In this document: positions 1 through 11,769 of the stretch, one piece after another
Position numbering within the stretch: position 1 is the stretch's first letter
Layout of the letters: the number at the start of each line of letters is the position of its first letter
Source: Cunninghamella blakesleeana
Lineage: Eukaryota > Mucoromycota > Mucoromycetes > Mucorales > Cunninghamellaceae
Reading direction: 5' to 3'
DNA: 64,000 nt
NCBI GenBank assembly: GCA_017871115.1
Contig: JAFCIZ010000005.1
Span: forward strand, 1,178,001 to 1,242,000
Made by a program: the position numbers and the translations under genes
Notes under the pieces: generated by a model
What the model saw: only the letters and a program-made list of their open reading frames with translations
Database searches by the model: none
What the model was told of the DNA's origin: nothing

Positions 1-1468
1 GGAAAAGTAACAATTATTGGACATTCATTAGGGGTAAATGATGATTTATTTATATTTGTTTAAAAAAAAAGAAAAAATAGTAATATATATATATATCATA
101 CAGTAACAACAACAAGAATATTGATTATTATTCACCTATTTTTATTTTTATTTTATTTTTATTTTCTATTTATATAGTCTATGTTAGCATTTGATTTACT
201 GACAGCTCAACCATTTGAATGCCAACATGGGCCTATTGCACTACTTAGTAATCCTACTTTGGAAAGAAAGGCGCCCCCACTAAATTTTAAAGTGCAGAAT
301 TTTTTTGCAATTGGTTCCCCTATGGGTATAATTTTGCTTTTAAAAGGGTTTAAGATTGATTCAAGGAAATCTTTAGCTTCTTCTTCTAATAGAACATACG
401 GTGATGTATCATCTTCATCTTCTTCTCCTATTCCAATATGCTATCCTGATGTGGAAAATTTATACAACATATTTCACAAAGTAAAATGCTATATACATTA
501 ATGTACTCATCAATCAAACAAAATAGGCATATGTTTAACTTTTAAATATTTGTTTATTATTATAATTACTCTTATTTTAGGCTGATCCGGTTGCTTATCG
601 TATTGAACCATTAATATGCAAACAATATAGTATTAAATTGAAACCAGAACCAGTACCCTATGTGAAAGGTGGATTAAAAGGTGTATTAGATGTTGGATAT
701 AATGTAGGATCAGGAATCGCAAATAGAGCTGGAGCTATGTATGAATCAATAAAAATTGGATTAACTGCAAATTTATTTATGCGCGGACTTGGATTATCTC
801 GTCAGCAATTATATCAGGATACACACCCAACTAGTAGTGAAGATAATAGTGATAATGATGACGACGAAGATACCACTCAAAATGATCATTATAATGATAT
901 TATCAACAACAATACACAAGAAAACTTGGCAACAACCTCAACGGCGACTGATAACAATATTAATAATGATAAAAGTAATAATATTGATATCAGTAAAAAA
1001 ATTGACAATAAACTCCATACATCATTATCTTCTTCACCACACTATTCAAAATCTATACCTGGGTTGACCACAACAACGCCAACAAATACAACATCTATCA
1101 ATATACATGCTAAACATTTAAAGGAATATCAACTCGATACCAATGGGTCCTCATCTAATAGAATCAGATCCAATAGTGATCCTGCTTTTGCATTTTCATC
1201 CTCACCATCTGTTTCTACAGTACAAGACCAACAATCACCTCGGCAACCTTCAAATTTATCTCGTCAAACACCTTCACCACTTCCTTTATTATCTTCCCAT
1301 TCTCATGGTGCTCGTAAATTAAAACTATTAAATGTAAATGGTCGTGTGGATTATGCTTTACAAGAAGGTTTATTAGAAAATCCTTATTTAAATGCTTTGA
1401 ATGCTCATATGCAATATTGGCAGGATTTTGATGTGGGGGCTTTTATTGTTAGAGAAATTTATAGATGA
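1..1468 (+). CDS. DDHD-domain phospholipase A1 family protein, 3' part (5' end outside window)
   Basis: Family members (SEC23IP, DDHD1/2, yeast YOR022C) hydrolyse phospholipids or organise ER-Golgi membranes. Visible exons are about 1-33, 178-480 and 581-1468, joined in phase 0, giving about 407 C-terminal residues. The first visible exon encodes the lipase elbow GHSLG with the nucleophilic Ser. It continues as SMLAFDLL after the intron, then through an FAIGSPMG segment into the DDHD domain (ADPVAYRIEPL at the start of exon 3). The end (NGRVDYALQEG, then HMQYWQDFD) carries the conserved Asp and His of that domain. Between about 810 and 1310 a stretch rich in Asn, Ser, Thr and acidic residues interrupts the domain; it is probably disordered. 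The N-terminus lies upstream of the window. Family assignment is firm; the exact orthologue is not. Confidence 0.88.
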
Positions 1469-2295
1469 TTTTTTTTGTAAAAAAAAAATACCAATAATTA
1501 TATATTTATGTATCATTTTTCTTTTTTTATTCCCTTTTAAAAAATAAATTATTGGCTTCAAAAAAAAAATGCACTTTTACCTATGTATTGAATAACCCTC
1601 AAGTTTATCAAACAGTAATCATTTTTCGATGCTATTTATTTTTTAAAAAACAAAACAAAAGACAAACCCAATAAAGATAATAAATAGATATCGTTTGATT
1701 AGATGATTATCTAAACCAGGTGTTATGATACATTTGAAAAAATTGAAAACCATATGACATACCCACAGGATGAAGAAAAGGAAAAAAAACTTTATTTTTT
1801 TTAGCTGGGAAATAAAAATTCTTTAGAAAAAAATACTAATATGGTAGGTAGCCAAGTTGGCATGAATTAAACTATTATTCGTATGTATTGTTTTTTTACA
1901 CAAAATAGATAGTAATTTGTCAATAATCGCTGGTCATACGCATATAGTTACAATTGCTATTATTGTTCAAGAAATCTTATGTTGTTATAAAATGTTTCGA
2001 GAAATTTTATTTATATTGATATAAAATGAATGATTTGAGTTTTTGTCTAAATTATTTATACAATTTTATTTAAATATATATGTATATATATATATGAGTG
2101 TATGGATGTTAAAAAAAAACTATAAAAAAATGCATATATTTAAGTAAATATATAATAAATTGTAGGTAAATAGTATATTATAAAAAGGAATGAAATATAT
2201 AAATAAATAAGAGAATAATGATAATGATAATGATAATAATAATGGTAAAAAAAAAAAAGAGTGATAAAAGCTGATACATACTTTTTTTTTTCCCT
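1469..2295. other. Convergent intergenic region
   Basis: Lies between the 3' ends of the phospholipase (+) and the A12 gene (-). It is AT-rich with short A/T runs and small AT and AAT microsatellites. I see no coding signal or RNA gene. Confidence 0.6.
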
Positions 2296-2881
2296 TTATG
2301 AGTTGACAGAGTATTTATATCCACATTTTTTACAATTATAAAAGATTGTTTGACCTTCATCAGCTGAACGTAATTGCATAGTATGATACGCCATTTCATC
2401 GTTACCACACTGAGGACACTTTTCTTTAATCTATTTTAAATGGATATATATATATATATTCACGTTAATTCCTATCTTTATATTGCAATTTAAAATATAT
2501 ACTTATATATATGTATATATTATTATAACATACCGTAGCTTCAGCTTCTTTTTGTTGACTTTGTTGAACCAAGTGGCGTTTAGCTTTTAAAGGAGATTGA
2601 AAAGATCTTTCTGAGGAAGCGGTAACTACTTTAATAGCTTCAAAACCTATTTAACAATAAAATAAAATAATAATATTACCAATGGCCAAGTTTAGTATAT
2701 ATTTATTAAAAAACTACATATATGATATTTTGATATTATTATTACCAGAAATAGGGTAGGCATGACTACATTGGTTACAAAGTAAAATATCTTCATCACC
2801 ACCAGGCATATCTAATAAATTCCCACATTCTGGGCAAAAAATAAGTGATCCAATTACATTAGAACGTTCGACGTCAGTCAT
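2296..2881 (-). CDS. RPA12: DNA-directed RNA polymerase I subunit A12 (Rpa12)
   Basis: Small zinc-ribbon subunit of RNA polymerase I, involved in RNA cleavage and termination in the nucleolus. Three exons on the minus strand, 2881-2746, 2646-2534 and 2430-2296, give 127 residues, close to the 125 of yeast Rpa12. The N-terminal zinc ribbon has CPECG near residue 16 and CNQC near residue 35. The C-terminal TFIIS-like ribbon has KCPQCG, then the catalytic-loop RSADEGQT motif with its Asp-Glu pair, then CKKCGYKY. RSADEG is characteristic of Rpa12 and TFIIS-type ribbons, and the N-terminal GSLIFCPECGNLL fits Rpa12 rather than Rpb9 or Rpc11. The start ATG is the first in frame. It is transcribed away from the siderophore transporter. 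Confidence 0.93.
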
Positions 2882-3901
2882 AGTATATATATATAATAGT
2901 ATGTTTTTCTTTTGAAAATAAAAAAAAAAAAAAAAAAAAGGGTTAAGAAGTGTAGATTTTTTTTTATCTGAGGTTTAAAAAAATAAAAAATTGCCACCAG
3001 TTTTTTTATAAGGTAAAATAGTCACCGCGAATTTTTCTCCCTCATCTCCATTTCTTTTTCTTTTCTTTTTTTTAATATCTGTCATAGATATTGCATCATA
3101 TGAATTATCTTTCTTTTATATTCATCGTAAAAAATATTTTATACAGCAACGTATGAACCAAAAGAGCGAATCGCCATAAATACAAAAATTTCTGAACGTG
3201 TTAGTTGTTTATTTTTTGTTTTTAAATTACAATTATTATTTTTCTATTTACTTATCAATTCTATAATGTACGAAAAAATTAAGAACAGCGGACACTGCTT
3301 CTAAATAGGGAACAGTAAAAACAGGAACGATATGCCCTGATAGCTAATTCGATAAATCATATGGAATGGAATGTTAAAAATCTGTTATTCAAAATATCAA
3401 TGACTGAAAATATGCTTGAATGTCCAGAAATGGATATCGAATCATAGAGAGCATTTATTTCAACTTGAATACATAGGATGATATCCATATTACATACACT
3501 TAGAATTATATAAAGGCTAACATGTCATAGTAGTACTTTGTCATGTATATTCCGATGTTCCATATACAATCAAATAAAATAGTTTTGTAATTGAAAGTGG
3601 TTGAAATGGCTCTTATTTTCTAAAAAAAACCATCTACCAGTAATATAAACTTTTTTTCAAATCACCTTTTATTATAAATAAAAATAAATTTTTATACCAA
3701 GACTTATGTACATATATTCTCTTCTTTTTAATGGTTTTGTCGTTTTTATATTTTACATTTATATTAAATAATCATAAATATTTTTTTTAAAGTTAGCGGA
3801 ATAAAATTGGACAATAAAATATTTATAATAAGGTATATTTTTAATATATAAATAAAAAAAAAAAGAGTAATATATATAAACTTTAAAAAAAATGAGTACT
3901 T

Positions 3902-3910
3902 ATCAGATAA
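3902..3910 (+). promoter_or_regulatory. Iron GATA-factor site ATCAGATAA (distal)
   Basis: Exact match to ATCWGATAA, the extended site bound by fungal iron-sensing GATA repressors (Urbs1, SRE, SreA, Fep1 family). It lies about 400 bp before the transporter ATG. Assignment is by motif and context only. Confidence 0.55.
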
Positions 3911-4130
3911 AACCATTTTTCTTTTACCTTTCATTTTTTATTATTATTACTTTATTTGTAGATTAAAATGATTATAGAAATCCAAGAATTGATAAAAAAA
4001 ATTCGATCTTAGATCAAAAAATCATGGCTGTGTTGAAATTTGTTAGTAAGTTTAGTTTAAAAAACACTATATATATTCACGACGCTATAAAAGAATTCAA
4101 AAAAATCTATTGTATTACATTTGTGTGATG

Positions 4131-4139
4131 ATCTGATAA
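4131..4139 (+). promoter_or_regulatory. Iron GATA-factor site ATCTGATAA (middle)
   Basis: Exact match to ATCWGATAA, about 170 bp upstream of the transporter start codon and in the same orientation as the other two. Confidence 0.65.
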
Positions 4140-4183
4140 AATCTTATTGAATACCAATATAATGGTCAGCTATATTTTACACA

Positions 4184-4192
4184 ATCTGATAA
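4184..4192 (+). promoter_or_regulatory. Iron GATA-factor site ATCTGATAA (proximal)
   Basis: Exact match to ATCWGATAA, 53 bp after the previous site and about 115 bp before the start codon. Paired, same-orientation sites are typical of promoters repressed by iron-loaded Fep1/SreA-type factors. Confidence 0.65.
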
Positions 4193-4307
4193 TTTTTTTT
4201 TTTTTAAAATTCCGTTCTTTTTTTTGAACTATAAAAATAGGACCTTCTATTTCTTTTTTTCTCTCTCTTTTTCTTACTTTTCTCTTCAATATATACATAA
4301 ATAAAAG

Positions 4308-6664
4308 ATGGATGACACATATTCATCTCATAAGCAATCCATTGGGGTTAAAAAAGTTCAGCTTTTTAAACAACTTGCTTCTCGTTTAGATTTTATTCTT
4401 ATTATTTCTGGGTAAGATATGCATATAAATATGGATACAAATAAATAAAACAAGCTAGTGAATATTTCTTTATTAATTGATTATATATATAATATTATTA
4501 TTCATATGATTATTTATAGTATCATTTTAGTTGCCTGGGCTAAAAACTGGGAAGGAAATACTTTACAATCAATCACACCTCAAGTTATCAGTAATTTTAA
4601 TGGGTTAAGTATTTCTAGTGTACTTGATACTTTATTATATATTTTGGTTACAGTTCTTTTACCTATCTTCTCTAAATCTGCCGATCTTATTGGTAGAGCT
4701 GAAGCTTTTACCGTAGCTATCTTTTTCTATGTTATTTCTGGTGTGGTAATGGCTTGTGCTCAAAGTATGGATACTTTAATGGTAATTTATATAATTAATA
4801 TACAACGTCCATTTATCATTTATCTTTATCGATAAAATAAAATAAAATAAAGCAGCTATACTGATATCTATTATAATAATTATTTTTAATTCTTTCTCCT
4901 TATATATATATTCTTAGGGTGGTCAAGTTCTTTACGCTTTTGGTTTATCTGGTGTTAGTGTTCTTGGACATGTCATGATTGCTGGTAATATTATACATTT
5001 TAATTTTTTTTTTTAAAAAAAAAGTAGGTGAATCATATTTTTTTTATAACCACTTTTTTTATTTTTTTTTTTCCATTTTATTAATAGATATGACTACAAA
5101 AGTAAATCGTGGTTTGTTCCAAGCCTTTTATGATGTACCTGCTATTATCAATATTTTTGTTTCTCCTCGTGTTGGTGAACAATTCTTGATTAATGGTAAT
5201 TGGAGAGTAGCTTATGCCATGATCCCCATATGTATTGGTGTTACAAGTATACCCTTATTAGCTGGTCTTTTCAGTGTACATCGCAAAGTAAAGAAATCTG
5301 GGTTATTAGAAGAATACAAACGTGAAACTGGATATCAATCCGTTAAAAAGGGAGCTTGGGACAAGTTGAAATGGTTAATTGTTGAAATTGATATCATTGG
5401 AAGTGTGATCTTGGCTGCTGGTCTTTGTTTATTCTTATTACCTTTCATTTTAGCCGTTGGTAAATGGGGCGGATGGAGTAGCCCTACTACTTTAGGTTGT
5501 CTTATTACTGGTATTTTACTTTTGGTGATCTTTGGTGTTTATGAAAAGAAATTCGCTACCAAACCAATCATTCCGCTCGGTTCTTGGAAGTCCCCTACAG
5601 CTATTATCGGTGTTCTTGTAGCTGCTACCGTCAGTATGTTCCATGCTAGTAACTGGACGTATTTCTTTACTTACATCCAAGTCTCTAGAAGATTAGACAC
5701 TGTCAATTCTTATTATGTAATCAATAGTTATCATGCTATGTTTCTTATTTCGCAAGTTCTTGGTGGTTATCTCATGAAACATTTTAAAGTATATCGTCCT
5801 ATTGTCTTTACTGGCCTTTGTCTTATGATGGTTTCTATGGGAATGATGATTGCTAGCCGTACTCCTGATTCCTCTTTGGTATTTGTGATTTTCTCTCAAA
5901 TTATAGGTGGATTTGGTGCAGGTTTCATTTATGTTCCTTGTTTAATTGCTTGTCAAAGTTCTGTTCCTCATGAAGGTAAAAATATTAATAATTTAATTAT
6001 AACATTTAAAAATAAAAATTTAAAAAAGTACTAAATATATTAAACATGCTAATTGTAAATATTTAATTTTTATGAATAGATCTTGCTATTGTCACTGCTT
6101 TATTCCAAATTGGTGGTACTTTGTCAACAAGTATTGGTTCAGCTATCGCTGGTGCTATTTTCACTAATATGTTACCTACCGAATTTGCTAATAATATTCC
6201 TGGTAAGATTGATACCTTTAATAATAACAACAATAATAATGATAATGGCGATTCTAATTATTCTTTTTATTTTTTTTTTTGATTAGGTGAATATGATTAT
6301 GCTACACTTGCTGGGGATATCACCGCTATTTTAAGTCTCCCTCACGATCAATGGTGGGGTGTTGTCACAGCTTATGGTAATATTCAGCGTATTTTATCCA
6401 TTGTATCGCTTTGCTTTGGTGCTTTAGCTTTCCTCTTATTCTTTGGTATGAGATCATTTGGTTTAACTGACGACGAAATCAATGATGGTGAAGAAAAGAC
6501 TGGTTCAAAAACTTCTATTCAAGGTAAGGGATAATTAAGATATTAATCATAATAATAATATATAAATATATTAAAATATACATTTTTATTATGTATTACT
6601 CATGTGTATTTTTTTATATTGTATAGATAAAATCGAAACAGGAAACGAAAAATCTGAATTATAA
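4308..6664 (+). CDS. Siderophore-iron transporter, MFS (ARN/SIT family)
   Basis: Proton-coupled importer of ferric siderophores at the plasma or endosomal membrane. Seven exons (4308-4411, 4520-4781, 4918-4984, 5088-5975, 6080-6202, 6287-6523, 6627-6664) give 572 residues, normal for the family. The protein has many hydrophobic segments. Family landmarks are an early YIIL-type helix followed by TLQSITPQV, the loop MTTKVNRGLFQAFYDVPAIIN, the central FATKPIIPL segment and a C-terminal LPHDQWWGVVTAYGNIQRI. The cytoplasmic tail is short, charged and ends KSEL. The upstream region carries three ATCWGATAA motifs, so repression by iron through a GATA factor is likely. A decayed copy of the last exon and its 3' flank lies about 1.5 kb downstream. 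The cargo siderophore cannot be told from sequence. Confidence 0.9.
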
Positions 6665-7110
6665 AATCTGAATTATGCCATTGGTTTAAATATTGTTACT
6701 TTTTATTACTTTTACTCTTTATTATTACAATTATTGTTCTTTATAATTATTAAATATATCTATCTATAATATTATCCTTATGTTACTTATTGTATTATTA
6801 TTATTATCATTATTACTTTTATTATTATTGTTATTTTCATTTTAATTTACTCTTATATAAAGTATTTTTTTCTATAAATCCTTTTTTAAGAATGTATTGG
6901 TACAAGTATATATATATATAAAGTAAATAGAATTTAAAACTAAAAAAGATCATAAACAAAAAAAGGAGTGTAGTAGTAAATAAAAGATCAACAAAGAATA
7001 TTGCTTAACAGAAATCCAATATTGAAAAGTATGGTATAATAGTAAAATAAAATAGTGGTGATCAATGAAATAAAAATGAAATATAGTAATTATTATATAC
7101 ATGTAAAAAA
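6590..7110 (+). repeat. Segmental duplication, copy A (last transporter exon plus 3' flank)
   Basis: This stretch and 8115-8640 align by eye over about 500 bp with many substitutions and small indels. Shared blocks include the acceptor and final exon, a TTTAAATATT(G/A)TTACT block, ATATAAAGTAAAT and AGTAAAATAAAATAGTGGT. Copy A contains the functional end of the transporter gene. Confidence 0.75.
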
Positions 7111-7297
7111 AGCATGAAAAAAGGAAGAGATTCTAAATTAAAAGGTTTAAATTACTCTTTTGAACTCTTAGTGCAAAATGCTTGATGATGATGATGATGA
7201 TGATGATGATTATAAACATTGGTACTGCAAAAAGATATACATGTATTGATAATGACTATGGAATAAATCATAGGGTATTTATTTTTAAAATTAAATC

Positions 7298-7540
7298 ATG
7301 CAATGTATGTATGAATGTGACATATTTTTGAACATATTTTTAAATATATATTTACATTATACTTATACTTATTCTTATTTTATTTATTCATTTTCTTTTG
7401 GAATTTACACTTTGATTATTTGGTTGACATTGTTGATTTTAGAAGACATAGTGATTGGAGAAATATCTATTCGTAATTTTGATCGTAATTCGCCTCATGT
7501 AATACCTATTGCTTTGGCAGCTCGGGTCATAGATAAATAG
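7298..7540 (+). other. Unrecognised reading frame, possible gene fragment
   Basis: An 80-codon frame whose first half is hydrophobic and Tyr/Ile-rich, which AT-rich DNA yields by chance. The second half (GEISIRNFDRNSPHVIPIA, then LAARVIDK) has a more balanced composition and is preceded by TTTTAG, a possible splice acceptor. I do not recognise the family. It lies between the two copies of a segmental duplication, so it may be a remnant of a broken gene, or chance. Confidence 0.2.
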
Positions 7541-8114
7541 GTATCTTTTTTGCCATTTTCATATACTGATCCACCATAATCATTTTGGATTTAAGTCGTT
7601 CTGATTTTTAAAAATTAAATTGTTGAAATGCTCACAAGGAACACGCAGATGTCAAAAAATAAATTCTAAAAAAAATTGCTTTCTTTCTTTTTCTTTTTAT
7701 TATTATAAATTTCGCAGCACATTTGAATAATAAAACTTGCTTTTTTTTTCTATTTTATTGTTTTAGTTTAATTTACTTATATGATCACTATAATATAGTG
7801 GTTTTTCTTATTTCGATAACCTTGTTCTCTTTCTAATATTATTTTTTTTAATACATCCTAAAGTTTATTTAGAGTAAAAAAAAAAGTTCAGAAGTGTTTA
7901 AAGTTTTATATTTTGTTGGATAAAATGTAATTCCATAAGGTCTAATATTTGATATAATAGTGTTTACTATGATCAATGTTTTATATAAGATGACCACTTG
8001 GATCCAGGCAACTACCTACAACAATAGTTAGTGTTGTTGTAGCTGTTACAATCAATATATTTCACATAATTAATCAAACTTATTTACTTATCTAAATGAA
8101 CATATTGAAATATG

Positions 8115-8640
8115 GTTTTTATTGTGTACACTTATGTATATTTTTTTATATATGTATAGATAAAATCGAAACAGGGAGCGAAAAATCCAGATTATAAAAT
8201 GTAAATTATATTATTGATTTAAATATTATTACTTATTTACATTAGCCTTTATAACTATTAAATGTAACTACCTATAATGTTACTCTTATGCTTGTTTTAT
8301 TAGTATTATTACTATTTTCAAATTAATTTATCATTACATTATATAAAATAATTTCTTTTTTTTTTAAAGACACTTTTAAATATATATATATATATATATA
8401 TATAAAGTAAATAAAAATAACAAAGCAAAAATACGGTATAAAAAAAATTGTTTAATGTGAAATGCATAGTAAAATAAGAGAGCATCAAAAAAATTACTAT
8501 AATAAAAATCCAAATATGGAAAGGAATAGCATAAGCAGTAAAATAAAATAGTGGTATTTGATAGAATAGAAATGCAGTATAATAACAAGTATACATACAT
8601 ACATACATACATATATATATATGTGTGTGTGTACATATAA
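8115..8640 (+). repeat. Segmental duplication, copy B
   Basis: Diverged copy of 6590-7110. It carries the relic of the transporter's last exon with its splice acceptor, and homologous 3' flank with several indels. A long AT run and a (CATA)n run near 8600 are specific to this copy. Confidence 0.75.
8160..8197 (+). pseudogene. Relic of the last exon of a siderophore-transporter paralogue
   Basis: After the acceptor TGTATAG the frame reads DKIETGSEKSRL and then TAA, against DKIETGNEKSEL in the intact gene (6627-6664). Length, phase and stop are conserved. No upstream transporter exons are recognisable between 6665 and 8110, so this is an orphan terminal exon from a duplication that was partial or later eroded. 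Confidence 0.7.
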
Positions 8641-8894
8641 AAAAGAAAAAGAAAGAATATAAAAAAGTTGACAAGTTATAATCAGATTTGGCGTAAAATC
8701 TTAACGTAGAAAAAGATTATATTACTTTTTCTTACTCCGACAGAAATTGAATTTGACGCCAATAAAAATTTTTACGCGACAGATTTTTTTTTTCCTCTTT
8801 CTCTAACTTTTATTTTTTTTTTAAAAAATTAAAAATAATCTTACATATATAATTGTTAAAAACATATAAGCCTAAACATATAAATATTTCTATT

Positions 8895-11300
8895 ATGGCA
8901 AAAACAAAAAAGGAAGAAACACCTGAGGAAGAAACTAAGTTTGTTACTAAATTCTTCAAAGAAGGTATGTGATTGATTATTTTTATTTTCTGACCTTTAT
9001 TTTTTTTATTAAAAAAATAAAATATAAAATATATTCTCTCACCTTTATTGATTATTTTTAATATTAAACTTGTTTCTTTTTTTTATTATTATTACTTATA
9101 TACATGTATTTATATACTATAAATAGAGGGAGTTGTAGATAATAAGGAAAAAAAGGCCCGTAAACATTGGTCTGAATGTCCTATACCAGCTTCTATTAAA
9201 ATAAGTCCTATAGTGGTAAATAATAACAATAATAAAAATCTACTTTATGAGTATGATAAACATAAACCATGATAGGACTGTTATCTTAAAACTAATCATT
9301 TTTGTTTATTTGTTTATTCTGTTTTACCTAAATAATCAAAATAATAATAATAAATATAAATAAATAGGATAAGTTACGTACGGTGGAGCAAGTTGTAGAA
9401 GAGTTTGTAGCTGAAATCCCTTGGAAGTTATCTATGGAAGAAAGGTAATGGATAAAGGGGTATACTTTATTATAATATATATATATATACCTACATTTAT
9501 AAAATTGATTTAATTAATGCTCTTTCCTTTTATTATTTTTATTTTGATACATTTATGTTTATAATAGTGATAATATCGAGAAAATACGAAAAGATAATGT
9601 ATTTGGTGAGGAAGTAACTGAATCTGAAAGAGATATCATTCAGCAACGTGTTGCACTTCAACAAAGACAATTTGCTGAATTCGAGAAACGGGAAAAAAGT
9701 CGCAAGTTTAAAAAAGTGTATGCTATCTATGATTATTTAACTATCGAAGAAATGGAAGAAATGCTTGTAGACTGTTCAAATGATGAAGTAATTTCTATAT
9801 AAATTATACATATATATATATGATATGAATCATAACAATAGCATTATTATTATTATTTACTAATCTTTTATGGTTATATATATATATTAAAAAAAAAAAC
9901 AATAGGATGAAATTATTGTTCGTCTTACACAACCTGGTTATTTACTTGGTATACGTAAAACTATTGCTACAAGACATACACCTGAAGTAGAATCATCCCG
10001 CGGTAAAATGAGTTCTGAACAACTGGAAGCTTACCAACAATTATTAAAAAAACGTTCTGGTACATTAAAAAAGACAACCAATGACTCTGCAAAAAAGTAA
10101 GGAATTCGTTTTTTTATTTTTTTATTTTTTTTTTTAAAAAAAAGGTTGCATAATATTAATTGTGATAGTATAATTACTATATTTGATCATTTATTTACTT
10201 CATTGTTTATTATCATTATTTTTTATACGGTTATATAATTTAGACAATATCGTATGGGTGGTAGACTTACTCTTGATGATGCATTAAAACAAGTTCAAGA
10301 AAATGGTGTCAATGCCGATAAAGCATTTGAAGGCTGGAGTTCTGCTCGTATTCGTGCCTATCAAATGATTGAGCAAAATCCTAATAGTTATTATTACCGT
10401 TTTAATGCACCCGGTGAAATTCAAAGAAAAGGTCAATGGTCTCCAAAAGAACGTGAAATATTCTTCAAAAGATTAGATGAATTAGGCGCTAATGGTCAAT
10501 GGGGTATATTTGCTATGGAAATTCCTGGTCGAGTTGGTTATCAGGTTAGTTTGAATCTTTTAATATTTATATAATTATACAAGTTTGTTTGTGCGTGTTT
10601 ATCTGTGTTACTCATTCTTATTTTGTTCATATTCTTTTTTTATAGTGCTCCAACTTTTATAGATTACTAGTTCAAACTGGAGAAATTAATGATCCTAATT
10701 ATGTACTTGATGATAAAGGCAAGGCTCATTACTTATTTGATAAAAAATCAGCGGATGGTACTGTTGAAAAAACCTTCAGAACACATAGTAAACATGGTAC
10801 TGGAAGAGCATCAGCATCCACTACATCATCCACAGGTACAACTACAACTAGACGACGAGCTCCAGCAACAACCACAGCAACAACCACAACAACCACAGAA
10901 AAGAAAACTGTCAAAAGACGAAAAAGAAAGACAAGAGGATGGAATAGTGACGATGATGAAGATGAAGATGATTTTGAAGATTATAATGATACCTCAGGAA
11001 CATATACTTCAAGTACAAGAACAAGAGCATCTTCAAGAAGAACAAGAACGAGATCATCGAGATTAAATAGCGATGAAAATGATAATGATGACGATGGTGA
11101 TGATCAGGATTATACTACTAGTGCTGCTATACCTGAAATGGATTATAATCAAAATCCTTTACCTGGTTTTATTGATCCAATTACATTGGATGAAGTTGAA
11201 AAACCTGCTATTTCTAAATACGGCCATGTGATGGGGTAAAAAAAAAAAAATTAAAAAAGAAAAAGAAACGGTTTGTTACTTTAGTATGATATTTTATTAA

Positions 11301-11345
<45 letters not shown>

Positions 11346-11769
11346 TTATTATTAACATTATTATTATTATTATTATTATTGTTGTTGTTATTGTTGATTT
11401 ATTATTATTATTATTATCAACATTATTATTATATATAGTTATGATAGTTGGGTTCGTTGTTTAACTAACTGGGAAGGAAAGAAAAATATTTGTCCATTAA
11501 CAAAAAATCCTCTAACAAAACGTGATCTTGGTAAATGTGACTCTTTGATATATATATGTACCTATTATGTACGTGATGAAACTAATGTTTTTTAAAAAAT
11601 TGTTTTATCTATTTTATATTTTATTATAGTGATATTAACTTTCGAAAATATTGACGAATATAGGTGAGTAAAATAATATATATTATTTAGAATTCGATAT
11701 TTTCTCATTTATTAACTTTATCTTATCATTTTTTTTCTTTTTAATAGGGATAAAATTCTCAATCAATAA
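8895..11769 (+). CDS. Myb/SANT-domain protein with RING/U-box-like C-terminus
   Basis: Likely nuclear; function unknown. About ten exons (8895-8964, 9127-9215, 9368-9444, 9568-9787, 9906-10096, 10244-10544, 10646-11235, 11439-11530, 11630-11663, 11748-11769) give 561 residues. The N-terminal half is charged and probably partly coiled. A SANT/Myb-like module follows: a tryptophan in GQWSPKERE, then GQWGIFAMEIPGRVGYQ and CSNFYRLL. A long Thr-, Arg- and Asp/Glu-rich linker carries basic clusters such as KKTVKRRKRKTR, a plausible nuclear localisation signal. The C-terminus (LPGFIDPITLDEV, PAISKYGHVMGYDSW, CPLTKNPLTKRDLVIL) resembles a U-box or modified RING with few metal-binding Cys. A chromatin-linked ubiquitin ligase is possible but is inference. 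Confidence 0.75.
11305..11344 (+). repeat. T40 homopolymer inside an intron
   Basis: Forty consecutive T inside the 203-nt intron between exons ending at 11235 and starting at 11439, followed by TTATTA-type repeats. Its length is prone to sequencing and replication error. Confidence 0.9.

Larger units (their letters stand above)
2882..4307. other. Divergent intergenic region between RPA12 and the siderophore transporter
   Basis: About 1.4 kb holding both promoters. The part from 3150 to 3620 is less simple in composition than most intergenic DNA here, but I find no reading frame or recognisable element in it. The segment nearest the transporter carries three matches to the iron GATA-factor consensus, listed separately. 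Confidence 0.6.
6665..8894. other. Intergenic region with microsatellite, unknown ORF and duplicated exon relic
   Basis: Contains 3' flank of the transporter, a (GAT)n microsatellite at about 7183-7209, an unrecognised reading frame at 7298-7540, the duplicated block at 8115-8640, and the promoter of the Myb/RING-like gene. An ACGCG core at about 8774 (in TTTTACGCGACAG) could be an MCB-like site. Confidence 0.6.

Noticed and set aside
8339..8674. Two long Tyr/Phe-rich frames on the minus strand
   Set aside because: Produced by AT and CATA microsatellites inside duplicated copy B; no protein-like composition.
10729..10914. Valine-rich frame antisense to the Myb/RING-like gene
   Set aside because: Complement of the Thr/Gln-rich linker.
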